Source: Sphingomonadales bacterium (lineage in GTDB: Bacteria; Pseudomonadota; Alphaproteobacteria; Sphingomonadales; Sphingomonadaceae). From it: a DNA stretch of 10,163 nt. Position 1 is the first letter of the stretch; each line of letters begins with the position of its first letter. The stretch covers positions 1 through 10,163 of the forward strand of contig JANYCM010000149.1 in assembly GCA_025360285.1 (NCBI GenBank), written 5' to 3'. The position numbers and the translations under genes are program-made. The notes beneath the pieces were generated by a model. It saw nothing but the letters and a program-made list of their open reading frames with translations, had not been told where the DNA came from and ran no database searches. Below, piece by piece: positions 1 through 6,674 of this stretch.

Positions 1-10
1 GCGGTGCCAA

Positions 11-748
11 ATGATACCGGACGACGTATATCCGAAGGAAATTCGTGGCATCATGACAACTGCCATGGCACTTGTTGTGCCAGGCGGTACCGGGAAGGCG
101 GCAAATGACCCGTTGAGCGCGGTCGCCAAGAGTTTAAAAAAATCTGGTCTGACACTTGGACAGTTTGCGAAAACCGGCACACCAACCATTCAATATAATT
201 TCCGTTTTCCGGATAAATATGAACGGATCAATCGCCTGATCGGGCAAAATTGCTTCACGCTGAAATCGGACCACGACGGTATCGACACGATAGACATCGA
301 TAAAATTGCGCAAACGTGCCGCTTGTCCGATACCGAGCGGCAAACTATCCTGGTACTGAACAAGCAGCAGCTTGATTATCAGGCCAATCCGAAAGTCATC
401 GATCGTCCCGATCATGTTTATAGCGTGAAAAACGGCCAGCTTATCGGGCTGAATGAAAAACTCAAAGTGTCAAATGATAGCGATGCCAAGGTCTTCGCCA
501 TTGTCGTCGCCGCCTATAAGCCTTCGCCGTCTGACGTCCGGGATTTTGCCGCCCACGCCATGGCTTGCCCTCTCGCCGCCTACAGCATGGTCGTCAATTT
601 CAATTTCCCGCTCGGCGATTCGAATGAAGCCGCAAAATTCGCAGGGCAGATGGTCCAAAAACTGCTGGCCGATCGCCTGATCATGGCCAGAGGCGCGCCG
701 CCCTTGGCCTTTTGCACGGCAGAAACCGCCGACGCGGGGCGGCCGTGA
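11..748 (+). CDS. Uncharacterised protein, possibly 5'-incomplete
   Basis: I do not recognise this protein and assign no function. It is about 245 residues, mixed charged and hydrophobic, with no convincing signal peptide or membrane segment. It has four cysteines (81, 103, 186, 235 from the ATG at 11). The start is uncertain. The frame is open to the window edge, so the true start may lie further left. The ATG at 53 is an alternative, preceded by a purine-rich GAAGGAA at 34-40 but with long (12 nt) spacing. The stop TGA overlaps the GTG of the next gene, so the two are probably co-transcribed and translationally coupled. The first two thirds are AT-rich compared with the window: 22 of 60 bases are G or C at 181-240, against 42 of 60 at 9601-9660 within acs. 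That suggests a different origin or relaxed codon selection. Coding status is fairly secure from length and the coupled downstream frame. Confidence 0.68.
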   Translation: MIPDDVYPKEIRGIMTTAMALVVPGGTGKAANDPLSAVAKSLKKSGLTLGQFAKTGTPTIQYNFRFPDKYERINRLIGQNCFTLKSDHDGIDTIDIDKIAQTCRLSDTERQTILVLNKQQLDYQANPKVIDRPDHVYSVKNGQLIGLNEKLKVSNDSDAKVFAIVVAAYKPSPSDVRDFAAHAMACPLAAYSMVVNFNFPLGDSNEAAKFAGQMVQKLLADRLIMARGAPPLAFCTAETADAGRP

Positions 749-1035
749 CGGCACCTCGGCCGGTCGTGTCGCGTCCCAAGCCATGGCCCCTGGCCGGCTA
801 TGCCCTGGTGGCCTTGGCGCTCGCCACCGCCCTGTGGCCGCGGCCGCAACCGCAGGATCTCCCCGGTGAACCTGGACCGGCCCAGGCCATAATTGCTCGC
901 GACAACAAGGACCAAACAGTTATGGACCGTTGCAAAGCGATCCTGGGCGGCGACGAAGCGAGTAGCGCCAGAATTTGCAGCAATGCCAAATCCGATCCAA
1001 ACGGGATTGCCGTGGCACTCGATCAGCCTGACTGA
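745..1035 (+). CDS. Small single-pass membrane protein, unknown function
   Basis: This is a 96-residue protein starting at GTG 745, which overlaps the upstream stop in a GTGA arrangement and has a weak GGGGCGG purine stretch just upstream. An in-frame ATG at 712 exists but would overlap the upstream gene by 37 nt, so I prefer the coupled GTG. A basic N-terminus (R5, R10, K12) precedes one hydrophobic segment at about residues 15-31, then a Pro-rich linker, then a polar tail with two cysteines (63 and 78). By the positive-inside rule the tail should be periplasmic, where C63 and C78 could form a disulfide. The layout loosely recalls short inner-membrane proteins such as TrbK-type entry-exclusion factors, but there are no conjugation genes here and I do not assign that role. 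It probably works with, or is at least co-expressed with, the upstream protein. Confidence 0.55.
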   Translation: MTAPRPVVSRPKPWPLAGYALVALALATALWPRPQPQDLPGEPGPAQAIIARDNKDQTVMDRCKAILGGDEASSARICSNAKSDPNGIAVALDQPD

Positions 1036-1075
1036 ACGGCCGCTGCCGATAGCCAGACGGGCCTGCGTCGCATTG

Positions 1076-1081
1076 TATAAT
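1076..1081 (+). promoter_or_regulatory. Candidate -10 box ahead of the M13 peptidase
   Basis: A perfect TATAAT hexamer lies 81 nt upstream of the peptidase ATG, in a locally AT-rich patch between the two genes. The sequence 17 bp upstream (CCAGAC, 1053-1058) is a poor match to the -35 consensus, so this is only a candidate. The rest of the 127-nt spacer (1036-1162) shows no obvious terminator for the upstream pair. Confidence 0.3.
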
Positions 1082-1162
1082 TGTTTCAGATATTGGAGCG
1101 ATCAAGCCATGATTGCGGGCCGGGTCTCCGGCGCCGCCAAGGTCGGTTTTGAAGGGTAAATT

Positions 1163-3208
1163 ATGCTTGTGACATCGAGACTTGCCTGGCTCGCCGCCGT
1201 ATCGCTGCTGGCGCTGGCGGCGCCCGCTGCGGCCGCTGATGCAAATGCGACGACAACACCGCATTATGGCAGCTGGGGTTTCGATCCGGCGGCGCGTGAC
1301 CTGGCCGTCAAGCCCGGGGATGATTTCTTCCAATATGCCAATGGCACCGCTTTGCAGACGATGGAGATTCCCGCCGATCGCAGCCGGTTCGGCAATTTCG
1401 ATGTGCTCAGCGTCCTGTCCGAAAACCGCGTCCGCGCCATTCTGGAGGACGCGGCGCACGGCCAGGCCAAAAACGCCCGCACCGCCAAAATCGGCGCCTG
1501 GTTCACCGCCTTCATGGATGAAGCCGGTGTCGAGGCCAGGGGCGATGCCCCGCTCCAGGCCGAACTGAAGCCGGTCCGCGCGGCAAAGTCCGCCGCTGAT
1601 CTCGCCGTGCTGATGGCCAAGGCGCGCGATGGTTTCTACAGCTCGATCTTTGGCGGTGGCATCGGCGCCGATGCCAAGAACCCGGATCGCTATGCCTTTC
1701 AGATGGGCTCTGGCGGCCTGGGCCTGCCCGACAAGGATTATTACCTGAAAGCCTCGTTCGCCGACACCAAGGCGAAATATCAGGCTTATGTGGCGCAATT
1801 GCTCACCCTGGCGAAATGGCCCGATCCGGCGGGCAGCGCCAAGGCGGTGGTCGATTTCGAAACCCGCCTTGCCGACGCCAGCTGGGACCGGGCGCAGCGC
1901 CGCGACCGGGACAAGACCTATAACCCGATGACGCCGACGGAACTCGCCGCCTATGCGCCGGGTTTCGACTGGCCGCGCTATTTTGCGGCGCTTGAGGTGC
2001 CGGGGCTCGACCGCGTCATCGTGTCGGACAATACCGCCTTTCCATTGAAGGCGAAGATCGTCGCCGAAACGCCGCTTGCCACACTGAAGGCCTGGCAGGC
2101 CTTTCATGTCACCGATGATGCCGCGCCCTATCTGCCCCAGACGTTCGTCGCGGCGCGGTTCGAATTCCGCAGCAAGCTGCTCGCCGGCCAGCCCGAACAG
2201 GCACCGCGCTGGAAACGCGCCGTCGCCGCCACCAACGGCGCGCTGGGTGAGGCCATCGGGCAGATCTATGTCGAACGCTATTTCCCGCCCGCGGCCAAGG
2301 CGCAGATGCTGGACCTGGTCGGCAACATCAAGACGGCGCTGGGCCACCGTATCGAAAAGCTGGAATGGATGAGCCCCGAAACCAAGGTGGCGGCGCTCGA
2401 CAAGCTGGCGCATTTCACCGTCAAGATCGCCTATCCCGACAAATGGCGCGATTATGCCGGGCTGAAGGTCAGCCCCGTCGATCTGATCGGGGATATCAAG
2501 GCATCGCGGCGCTTCGAATGGCGCTATCGCCTCGCCCGCTTCCGCAAGCCGGTCGATCGCGCCGAATGGGGCATGACGCCGCAAACCGTGAATGCCTATT
2601 ATAATTCAACGCTGAACGAGATCGTCTTCCCTGCCGCTATCCTGCAACCGCCGTTCTTTGATCCGGGTGCAGACCCTGCCGTCAACTATGGCGGGATCGG
2701 CGGGGTCATCGGCCATGAAATCAGCCATGGTTTTGATGATCAGGGCCGCAAATCCGATGGCAGCGGCCGGCTGCGCGATTGGTGGACCCCCGCCGATGCC
2801 AGCGCCTTCAAGGCGCGCACCGATCGGCTGGGGGCGCAATATTCGGCGAACAGCCCGTTGCCCGGCGAACATATCCAGGGCGCGCTGACCATGGGCGAAA
2901 ATATCGGCGACATGGGCGGCATTAATCTGGCGCTGGATGCCTATCATGCCTCGCTGAAAAGCCAGCCGGCGCCGGTGATCGATGGCCTGACCGGTGATCA
3001 GCGGGTGTTCCTCGGCTGGGCCCAGGTCTGGCGGTCAAAGATCCGCGACAGCGCGCTGGTCCAGCAATTGCATACCGATCCGCATTCGCCTTCGACGGCG
3101 CGGGTCAATGAAGTCATGCGCAATGTCGATGCCTGGTACACGGCGTTCGGCGTCATGCCGGGCGACAAGCTTTACCTCGCCCCGGCCGATCGCGTGCATA
3201 TCTGGTAG
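1163..3208 (+). CDS. Secreted M13 family zinc metallopeptidase (neprilysin/PepO type)
   Basis: This is a zinc endopeptidase predicted to cleave oligopeptides in the periplasm or envelope. The 681-residue length is normal for the family. Residues 1-24 form a signal peptide: a hydrophobic Leu/Ala core followed by an Ala-rich cleavage region. The N-terminal M13 domain spans roughly 45-420 and the catalytic domain the remainder. Visible catalytic features are HEISH (zinc ligands H518 and H522, catalytic E519), ENIGD (third zinc ligand E579, with D583 orienting the histidine), the substrate-binding NAYY motif at 477-480, and H641/R647 with the same six-residue spacing as H711/R717 of human neprilysin. 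The protein ends in Trp, as M13 enzymes typically do. It has no cysteine at all, unlike the disulfide-rich animal enzymes. The start is supported by GAAGGG at 1151-1156, 6 nt before the ATG. A strong terminator follows, so it is probably its own transcription unit. Family assignment is very secure; the natural substrate is not inferable. Confidence 0.97.
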   Translation: MLVTSRLAWLAAVSLLALAAPAAAADANATTTPHYGSWGFDPAARDLAVKPGDDFFQYANGTALQTMEIPADRSRFGNFDVLSVLSENRVRAILEDAAHGQAKNARTAKIGAWFTAFMDEAGVEARGDAPLQAELKPVRAAKSAADLAVLMAKARDGFYSSIFGGGIGADAKNPDRYAFQMGSGGLGLPDKDYYLKASFADTKAKYQAYVAQLLTLAKWPDPAGSAKAVVDFETRLADASWDRAQRRDRDKTYNPMTPTELAAYAPGFDWPRYFAALEVPGLDRVIVSDNTAFPLKAKIVAETPLATLKAWQAFHVTDDAAPYLPQTFVAARFEFRSKLLAGQPEQAPRWKRAVAATNGALGEAIGQIYVERYFPPAAKAQMLDLVGNIKTALGHRIEKLEWMSPETKVAALDKLAHFTVKIAYPDKWRDYAGLKVSPVDLIGDIKASRRFEWRYRLARFRKPVDRAEWGMTPQTVNAYYNSTLNEIVFPAAILQPPFFDPGADPAVNYGGIGGVIGHEISHGFDDQGRKSDGSGRLRDWWTPADASAFKARTDRLGAQYSANSPLPGEHIQGALTMGENIGDMGGINLALDAYHASLKSQPAPVIDGLTGDQRVFLGWAQVWRSKIRDSALVQQLHTDPHSPSTARVNEVMRNVDAWYTAFGVMPGDKLYLAPADRVHIW

Positions 3209-3226
3209 GCCGCTTGCCGGCATGAC

Positions 3227-3260
3227 GGCGCGGTGTCCGGGGGGACGCCGCGCCATTTTT
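3227..3260 (+). terminator. Rho-independent terminator of the M13 peptidase gene
   Basis: There is a 12-bp stem (3227-3238 with 3243-3254) closed by a GGGG loop, with a single G-U wobble (3234/3247), followed by A and five Ts (3256-3260). It lies 19 nt after the peptidase stop codon. The wobble is compatible with plus-strand RNA. This separates peptidase transcription from the receptor gene downstream. Confidence 0.88.
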
Positions 3261-3292
3261 CACCAATCCGGCAGATTTTTACCAATCTGGCA
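3256..3292 (+). repeat. Degenerate tandem direct repeat, TTTTT(C)ACCAATCYGGCA
   Basis: Two copies of T5-(C)-ACCAATC-C/T-GGCA lie side by side: copy one at 3256-3273, copy two at 3276-3292. The ACCAATC cores begin 19 bp apart. The first T-run is shared with the terminator. The repeat could be an operator for a tandem-binding regulator of the receptor or a small local duplication. No known motif is recognised. Confidence 0.45.
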
Positions 3293-3308
3293 CAACACCG
3301 CATGATAT

Positions 3309-3324
3309 GTGACAAAATTGTCAC
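3309..3324. promoter_or_regulatory. 16-bp palindrome GTGACAA-AA-TTGTCAC, candidate operator
   Basis: Perfect 7-bp inverted arms flank a 2-bp centre, an arrangement typical of a site bound by a dimeric helix-turn-helix regulator. It lies 120 nt upstream of the receptor start and has no T-run, so it does not look like a terminator. Both arms contain the TGTCA core also found in the Pho box at 3402-3419, but here the cores face each other. The binding protein is not identifiable. Confidence 0.45.
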
Positions 3325-3341
3325 GTCGCGTCGCCAATGCA

Positions 3342-3359
3342 GCCAAATGCGCCTTTGGC
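3342..3359. repeat. Short inverted repeat GCCAAA-N6-TTTGGC
   Basis: Perfect 6-bp arms (3342-3347 and 3354-3359) with a 6-nt loop lie in the receptor leader region. An alternative 4-bp pairing (CGCC/GGCG) competes for the same bases. It may be a minor hairpin or operator, and chance is possible. Confidence 0.25.
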
Positions 3360-3401
3360 GGCAAAATGTGCCATTCCGCCGCATCACAAATCCTGAAATT
3401 T

Positions 3402-3419
3402 CTGTCATGGAACTGTCAT
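3402..3419 (+). promoter_or_regulatory. Pho box (PhoB binding site) upstream of the TonB-dependent receptor
   Basis: The sequence CTGTCATGGAACTGTCAT is two exact CTGTCAT repeats separated by 4 bp, giving the 11-bp period of the PhoB consensus known from E. coli and rhizobia. It ends 24 nt before the receptor GTG. PhoB is the response regulator for phosphate starvation. The box normally replaces the -35 element, with a -10 about 10 bp downstream, but the bases there (around 3429-3435) give no recognisable -10. The binding-site call is therefore strong while the exact promoter is not resolved. Confidence 0.75.
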
Positions 3420-3430
3420 AGGGGCGTTTC

Positions 3431-3436
3431 AGGGGT
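3431..3436 (+). promoter_or_regulatory. Ribosome binding site that sets the receptor start
   Basis: AGGGGT lies 7 nt before GTG 3444. Starting at this GTG yields a clean signal peptide, whereas the in-frame TTG at 3438 is too close to this site. The in-frame GTG at 3309 would place the Pho box inside the coding region and bury the signal peptide. Confidence 0.7.
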
Positions 3437-3443
3437 TTTGACT

Positions 3444-6400
3444 GTGCAAAAATATCGCTTTCTGGGCGCGACGGTGCTCGCCAATTTTGCGGCATTTGCC
3501 GTCGCCGGGGCCGCGCTGGCGCAAACCGCGCCGGCTACCAAGGTTGCCGCCAGTGCCGAGGAAGATGCCTCGGCGATCATCGTCACCGGCACGCGCATCA
3601 GCCGTCCGAACATCGCCTCCGCCGTGCCGATCACCACGATCAGCGCCCAGGAACTGTTCTCGACGGGCAGCATTTCGATCGGCGACACGCTCAGCCAGTT
3701 GCCGCAGCTGCGCGCCACCTTCACCCAAGCCAACTCGACGCGTTTCATCGGCACCGCCGGCATCAGTGCGCTCGATCTGCGCGGGCTCGGGGCTGCCCGC
3801 ACCCTGGTGCTGGTCGATGGCCACCGCCTGATCACCGCGACGCCCGGTATCAATCGCCCGGATGTCAACAACATACCGGAAGCGCTGATCGAGCGCGTCG
3901 ATATCGTCACCGGCGGCAATTCGTCGGTCTATGGTTCGGATGCCGTCGCCGGCGCCGTCAATTTCGTCCTCAAGCAGAATTTCGAAGGCCTCAAGATGGG
4001 GGCGCAGGGCGGCATTTCATCGCGCGGTGATGCCGGTTCCTATTCGTTCAATGTGACCGCCGGCAAGAACTTCGCCGAAGGCCGCGGCAACATCGCGGTT
4101 GCTGCCGAAATATCCCACCAGAACACGCTGACCAACCTTGATCGTGAAGGCCAGACCGGCGCCATCGGCGGCCGCAGCCAGTTCCAGCTGGTGGAAAACA
4201 CTGGCGCCAACCTCAACCCCAACGCCGGACCGCTGCATCCGGCAGAGTCATCGCTGGGCAATGGCATTTCGGATACGGCCTTCCTGACCGGGATCAAGAA
4301 CAACAGCATTTCCGAAGGCGGCCTGTTCACCGCGACCTGCCCGACCGTTGCCGCCGGCGGTGAAAGCGCCGCCGATTTCGCCGCGCGCCGCACCGTCACC
4401 TGTTCGGGTCTCGCCAATGTGGGCAGCGCCAACACACTGTCGCAATATGGCAACACATTTGTCTTCAACCCCGATGGCACGCTGGTCAAGAACCCGTGCG
4501 TCACCGACATGCGGCCCTTTGGTTCCAGCAACTGCGTCGGTGGCCTGGGGTCAACCCTGCGCCGCACCGGCTTCCTGCAGCCCGGCCTGACCCGCAAGGC
4601 GGTCAATCTGCTGGCGCATTTCGAAGTGTCAGAAGCTTTTGTGCCCTATGTTTCGGCGCAGTTCGTCCGCGTCAATGCCAACCAGGAAGGCCAGCCGACC
4701 TTCTTCAACAACACATTCAGCATCGACAACCCGTTCCTGACGCCGCAGGCGCGCAGCCTGCTGGTGTCGGCGCTGGCGCCCGGTATCACCAGCTTCACCG
4801 CCCAGCGTTTCAACATCGATTTCGGTGGCCGCGGCGAACTCCACAAGCGTGACAATGTCCAGTTCAACGTCGGTGCCCGCGGCACCTTCTTTGACGATTG
4901 GAAATATGATGTGTCGTTCAACTATGGCCATCTCTACACCTTCTACCAGACCCAGGGGAACGTGCTGCGCAAGCAATATGCCCAGTCGATCGATGCGGTG
5001 AAGAACGGCGCCGGCAACATCGTCTGCCGCATCAACGCCGATGCCTCGACGACCAATGATGATCCGGCCTGTGTTCCCGTCAATCTGTTCGGCGACGGCC
5101 AGGTATCGCAGGCGGCGCTGAACTATTTCGGCTACACCTCGTCACGCGTCCAAAAGGCCAATCTGTACGATGCCACCGGTTATATTGCCGGCAATTCGGC
5201 CAAATGGTTCCAGTTGCCGGGCGGCCCGATCGACTTTGTGCTGGGTGCCGAAATCCGCCGTGAAACCGCCTATGCCGCCTATGATTCGGTCACCTCCGAT
5301 CCGGCCGGGCTGACCTTCCTCAACGTCATTCCGGATTTCAAGCCGCCGGCGCAGGTGACCAAGGAGGCCTTTGCCGAACTCCGGCTGCCGTTGCTGAAGG
5401 ACGTGCCGTTCATCCATGAACTGACGCTCGATGCCTCGGGCCGTGTGTCGAACTACAATATCGGCGTCACCGGCACGGTATGGACCTTCAACGTCAACGG
5501 CATCTATTCGCCGGTGGAGGATATCCGCTTCCGCGTCGGTTATGCCCGCGCCGTCCGCGCCCCGACGCAGAGCGACCTTTATGCCCCGCAAAGCCAGACC
5601 TTCCTCAACGGCCTGGTCGATCCCTGCGGCCAGCAGAACATCAACAACAACCCCAACCGCGTGAAGAATTGCGCCGCCGCCGGTGTGCCGACAACGCAGA
5701 CCTTCACGGTCGGCGGTGTCACCTCGACGGAGCCTTTCTCGAACCGTCCGGGCTCGGGCATTTCGGGCTTCAACGGCAGCAATTCGAACCTGCAGGCCGA
5801 ACGCAGCAACAGCCTGACCATCGGCACGGTATTGCAGCCGCGCTTCATCCCCGGCCTGACGATCACGGCGGATTATTATCACATCGAAATCAAGAATGTG
5901 ATTTTCTCGCTCGCCGCCCAGACGATCATCAACCAATGCTATGACAATCCCGGCGGCGTGGTGAACCCCTTCTGTGCCGCCATCTTCCGCAACCCGAACG
6001 GCACCTTCAAGGGCCAGTCGGACGTGTCCCACGCCGGCACGACCGTGTCGCTGACCACCAGCGGGCCGTCGTTCATCTCGGGGCCGTTCAACTTCGCCAA
6101 GCAGGTGACCAGCGGTATCGATGTCGATGTCGCCTATCGCGTCAAGCTGTCGGACTCTGCCTCGCTCAACCTGCGCGCCATTGCCACCCACACGTTCGTG
6201 AAGAATAATTTCACCGACATCACCAACCCGGACTTTGCCATCCGCCAGCTCCAGGTGCTTGGCGATCCGGCGTGGCAGGGCCAGCTGTCGGCCAATCTGA
6301 CGGTCGGCATGTTCAACCTGGGCTATCGCATGCGCTATATCGACCAGCAGGTCGTTTCCACGGCGTATGAAACCCAGAACGCCTTCCAGGGCCGCCCGGC

Positions 6401-6620
6401 GACGAACCCCGATGCCTTCCCGTTCGTCTATTATCCGGCGATCACCTATCACGACTTCCGCATCGACGTGACGCCGCCGAACACCGGCTTCAAATTGTAT
6501 GTCGGCGTCGATAACGTCTTCGATCAGCTGCCGCCCTATGATCTGCTCGGCAATGAAGGCGGCAACCCCTATTCGCCGGTCGGCCGCTTCTTCTACACCG
6601 GCATCACCTACAAATTCTGA
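3444..6620 (+). CDS. TonB-dependent outer-membrane receptor
   Basis: This is a gated outer-membrane beta-barrel that imports a scarce nutrient using energy from TonB-ExbB-ExbD. From GTG 3444 it is 1058 residues. The signal peptide is about residues 1-26 (cleavage near ALA-Q), followed by a TonB-box-like segment AIIVTGTR (44-51). The plug domain (about 58-175) has the hallmarks DLRGLG (111-116) and VDIVTGGNSSVYGSDAVAGA (152-171). The barrel extends to a terminal Tyr-Lys-Phe, the aromatic ending expected for BAM-dependent insertion. Ten cysteines fall in five close pairs (299/320, 352/364, 528/543, 728/743, 832/844), probably disulfides in extracellular loops. The substrate cannot be read from sequence. 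There is no N-terminal sigma-regulator-binding domain, since the TonB-box-like segment follows the signal peptide directly. The upstream Pho box suggests phosphate-starvation control and hence perhaps a phosphorus-containing ligand. The adjacent secreted peptidase would instead fit peptide uptake. The gene is monocistronic with its own terminator. Confidence 0.95.
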   Translation: MQKYRFLGATVLANFAAFAVAGAALAQTAPATKVAASAEEDASAIIVTGTRISRPNIASAVPITTISAQELFSTGSISIGDTLSQLPQLRATFTQANSTRFIGTAGISALDLRGLGAARTLVLVDGHRLITATPGINRPDVNNIPEALIERVDIVTGGNSSVYGSDAVAGAVNFVLKQNFEGLKMGAQGGISSRGDAGSYSFNVTAGKNFAEGRGNIAVAAEISHQNTLTNLDREGQTGAIGGRSQFQLVENTGANLNPNAGPLHPAESSLGNGISDTAFLTGIKNNSISEGGLFTATCPTVAAGGESAADFAARRTVTCSGLANVGSANTLSQYGNTFVFNPDGTLVKNPCVTDMRPFGSSNCVGGLGSTLRRTGFLQPGLTRKAVNLLAHFEVSEAFVPYVSAQFVRVNANQEGQPTFFNNTFSIDNPFLTPQARSLLVSALAPGITSFTAQRFNIDFGGRGELHKRDNVQFNVGARGTFFDDWKYDVSFNYGHLYTFYQTQGNVLRKQYAQSIDAVKNGAGNIVCRINADASTTNDDPACVPVNLFGDGQVSQAALNYFGYTSSRVQKANLYDATGYIAGNSAKWFQLPGGPIDFVLGAEIRRETAYAAYDSVTSDPAGLTFLNVIPDFKPPAQVTKEAFAELRLPLLKDVPFIHELTLDASGRVSNYNIGVTGTVWTFNVNGIYSPVEDIRFRVGYARAVRAPTQSDLYAPQSQTFLNGLVDPCGQQNINNNPNRVKNCAAAGVPTTQTFTVGGVTSTEPFSNRPGSGISGFNGSNSNLQAERSNSLTIGTVLQPRFIPGLTITADYYHIEIKNVIFSLAAQTIINQCYDNPGGVVNPFCAAIFRNPNGTFKGQSDVSHAGTTVSLTTSGPSFISGPFNFAKQVTSGIDVDVAYRVKLSDSASLNLRAIATHTFVKNNFTDITNPDFAIRQLQVLGDPAWQGQLSANLTVGMFNLGYRMRYIDQQVVSTAYETQNAFQGRPATNPDAFPFVYYPAITYHDFRIDVTPPNTGFKLYVGVDNVFDQLPPYDLLGNEGGNPYSPVGRFFYTGITYKF

Positions 6621-6645
6621 TCCGCGGATCTGACGTGCCGAAAGC

Positions 6646-6674
6646 GGGCTCCCGTTACGCGGGGGCCCCTTTTT
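6646..6674 (+). terminator. Rho-independent terminator of the receptor gene, overlapping the convergent gene
   Basis: A 9-bp stem (6646-6654 with 6660-6668) with one G-U wobble (6650/6664), a TTACG loop, then C and five Ts (6670-6674). In minus-strand RNA the wobble becomes an A-C mismatch, so it is built for plus-strand transcription. The loop, 3' arm and T-run are also the stop codon and final codons of the convergent aminotransferase. A 12-bp palindrome GATCCGCGGATC (6619-6630) overlaps the receptor stop codon just upstream. Confidence 0.8.

Noticed and set aside
71..106. GGTGKA in the first protein as a nucleotide-binding P-loop
   Set aside because: It lacks the GxxxxGK[ST] spacing and the following Ser/Thr, and no Walker B motif is evident.
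920..2584. A 554-codon open frame on the minus strand opposite the peptidase
   Set aside because: It lies antisense to a gene with complete M13 catalytic motifs. High-GC genes commonly leave one antisense frame open. Its translation shows no recognisable domain.
3256..3324. The repeats upstream of the receptor as a CRISPR fragment or attachment site
   Set aside because: There are only two degenerate units with no spacers, no cas genes and no integrase. An operator or chance duplication fits better.
3309..3443. Starting the receptor at the GTG at 3309
   Set aside because: That would add 45 residues before a clear signal peptide and put the Pho box in coding sequence. GTG 3444 has a well-placed AGGGGT.
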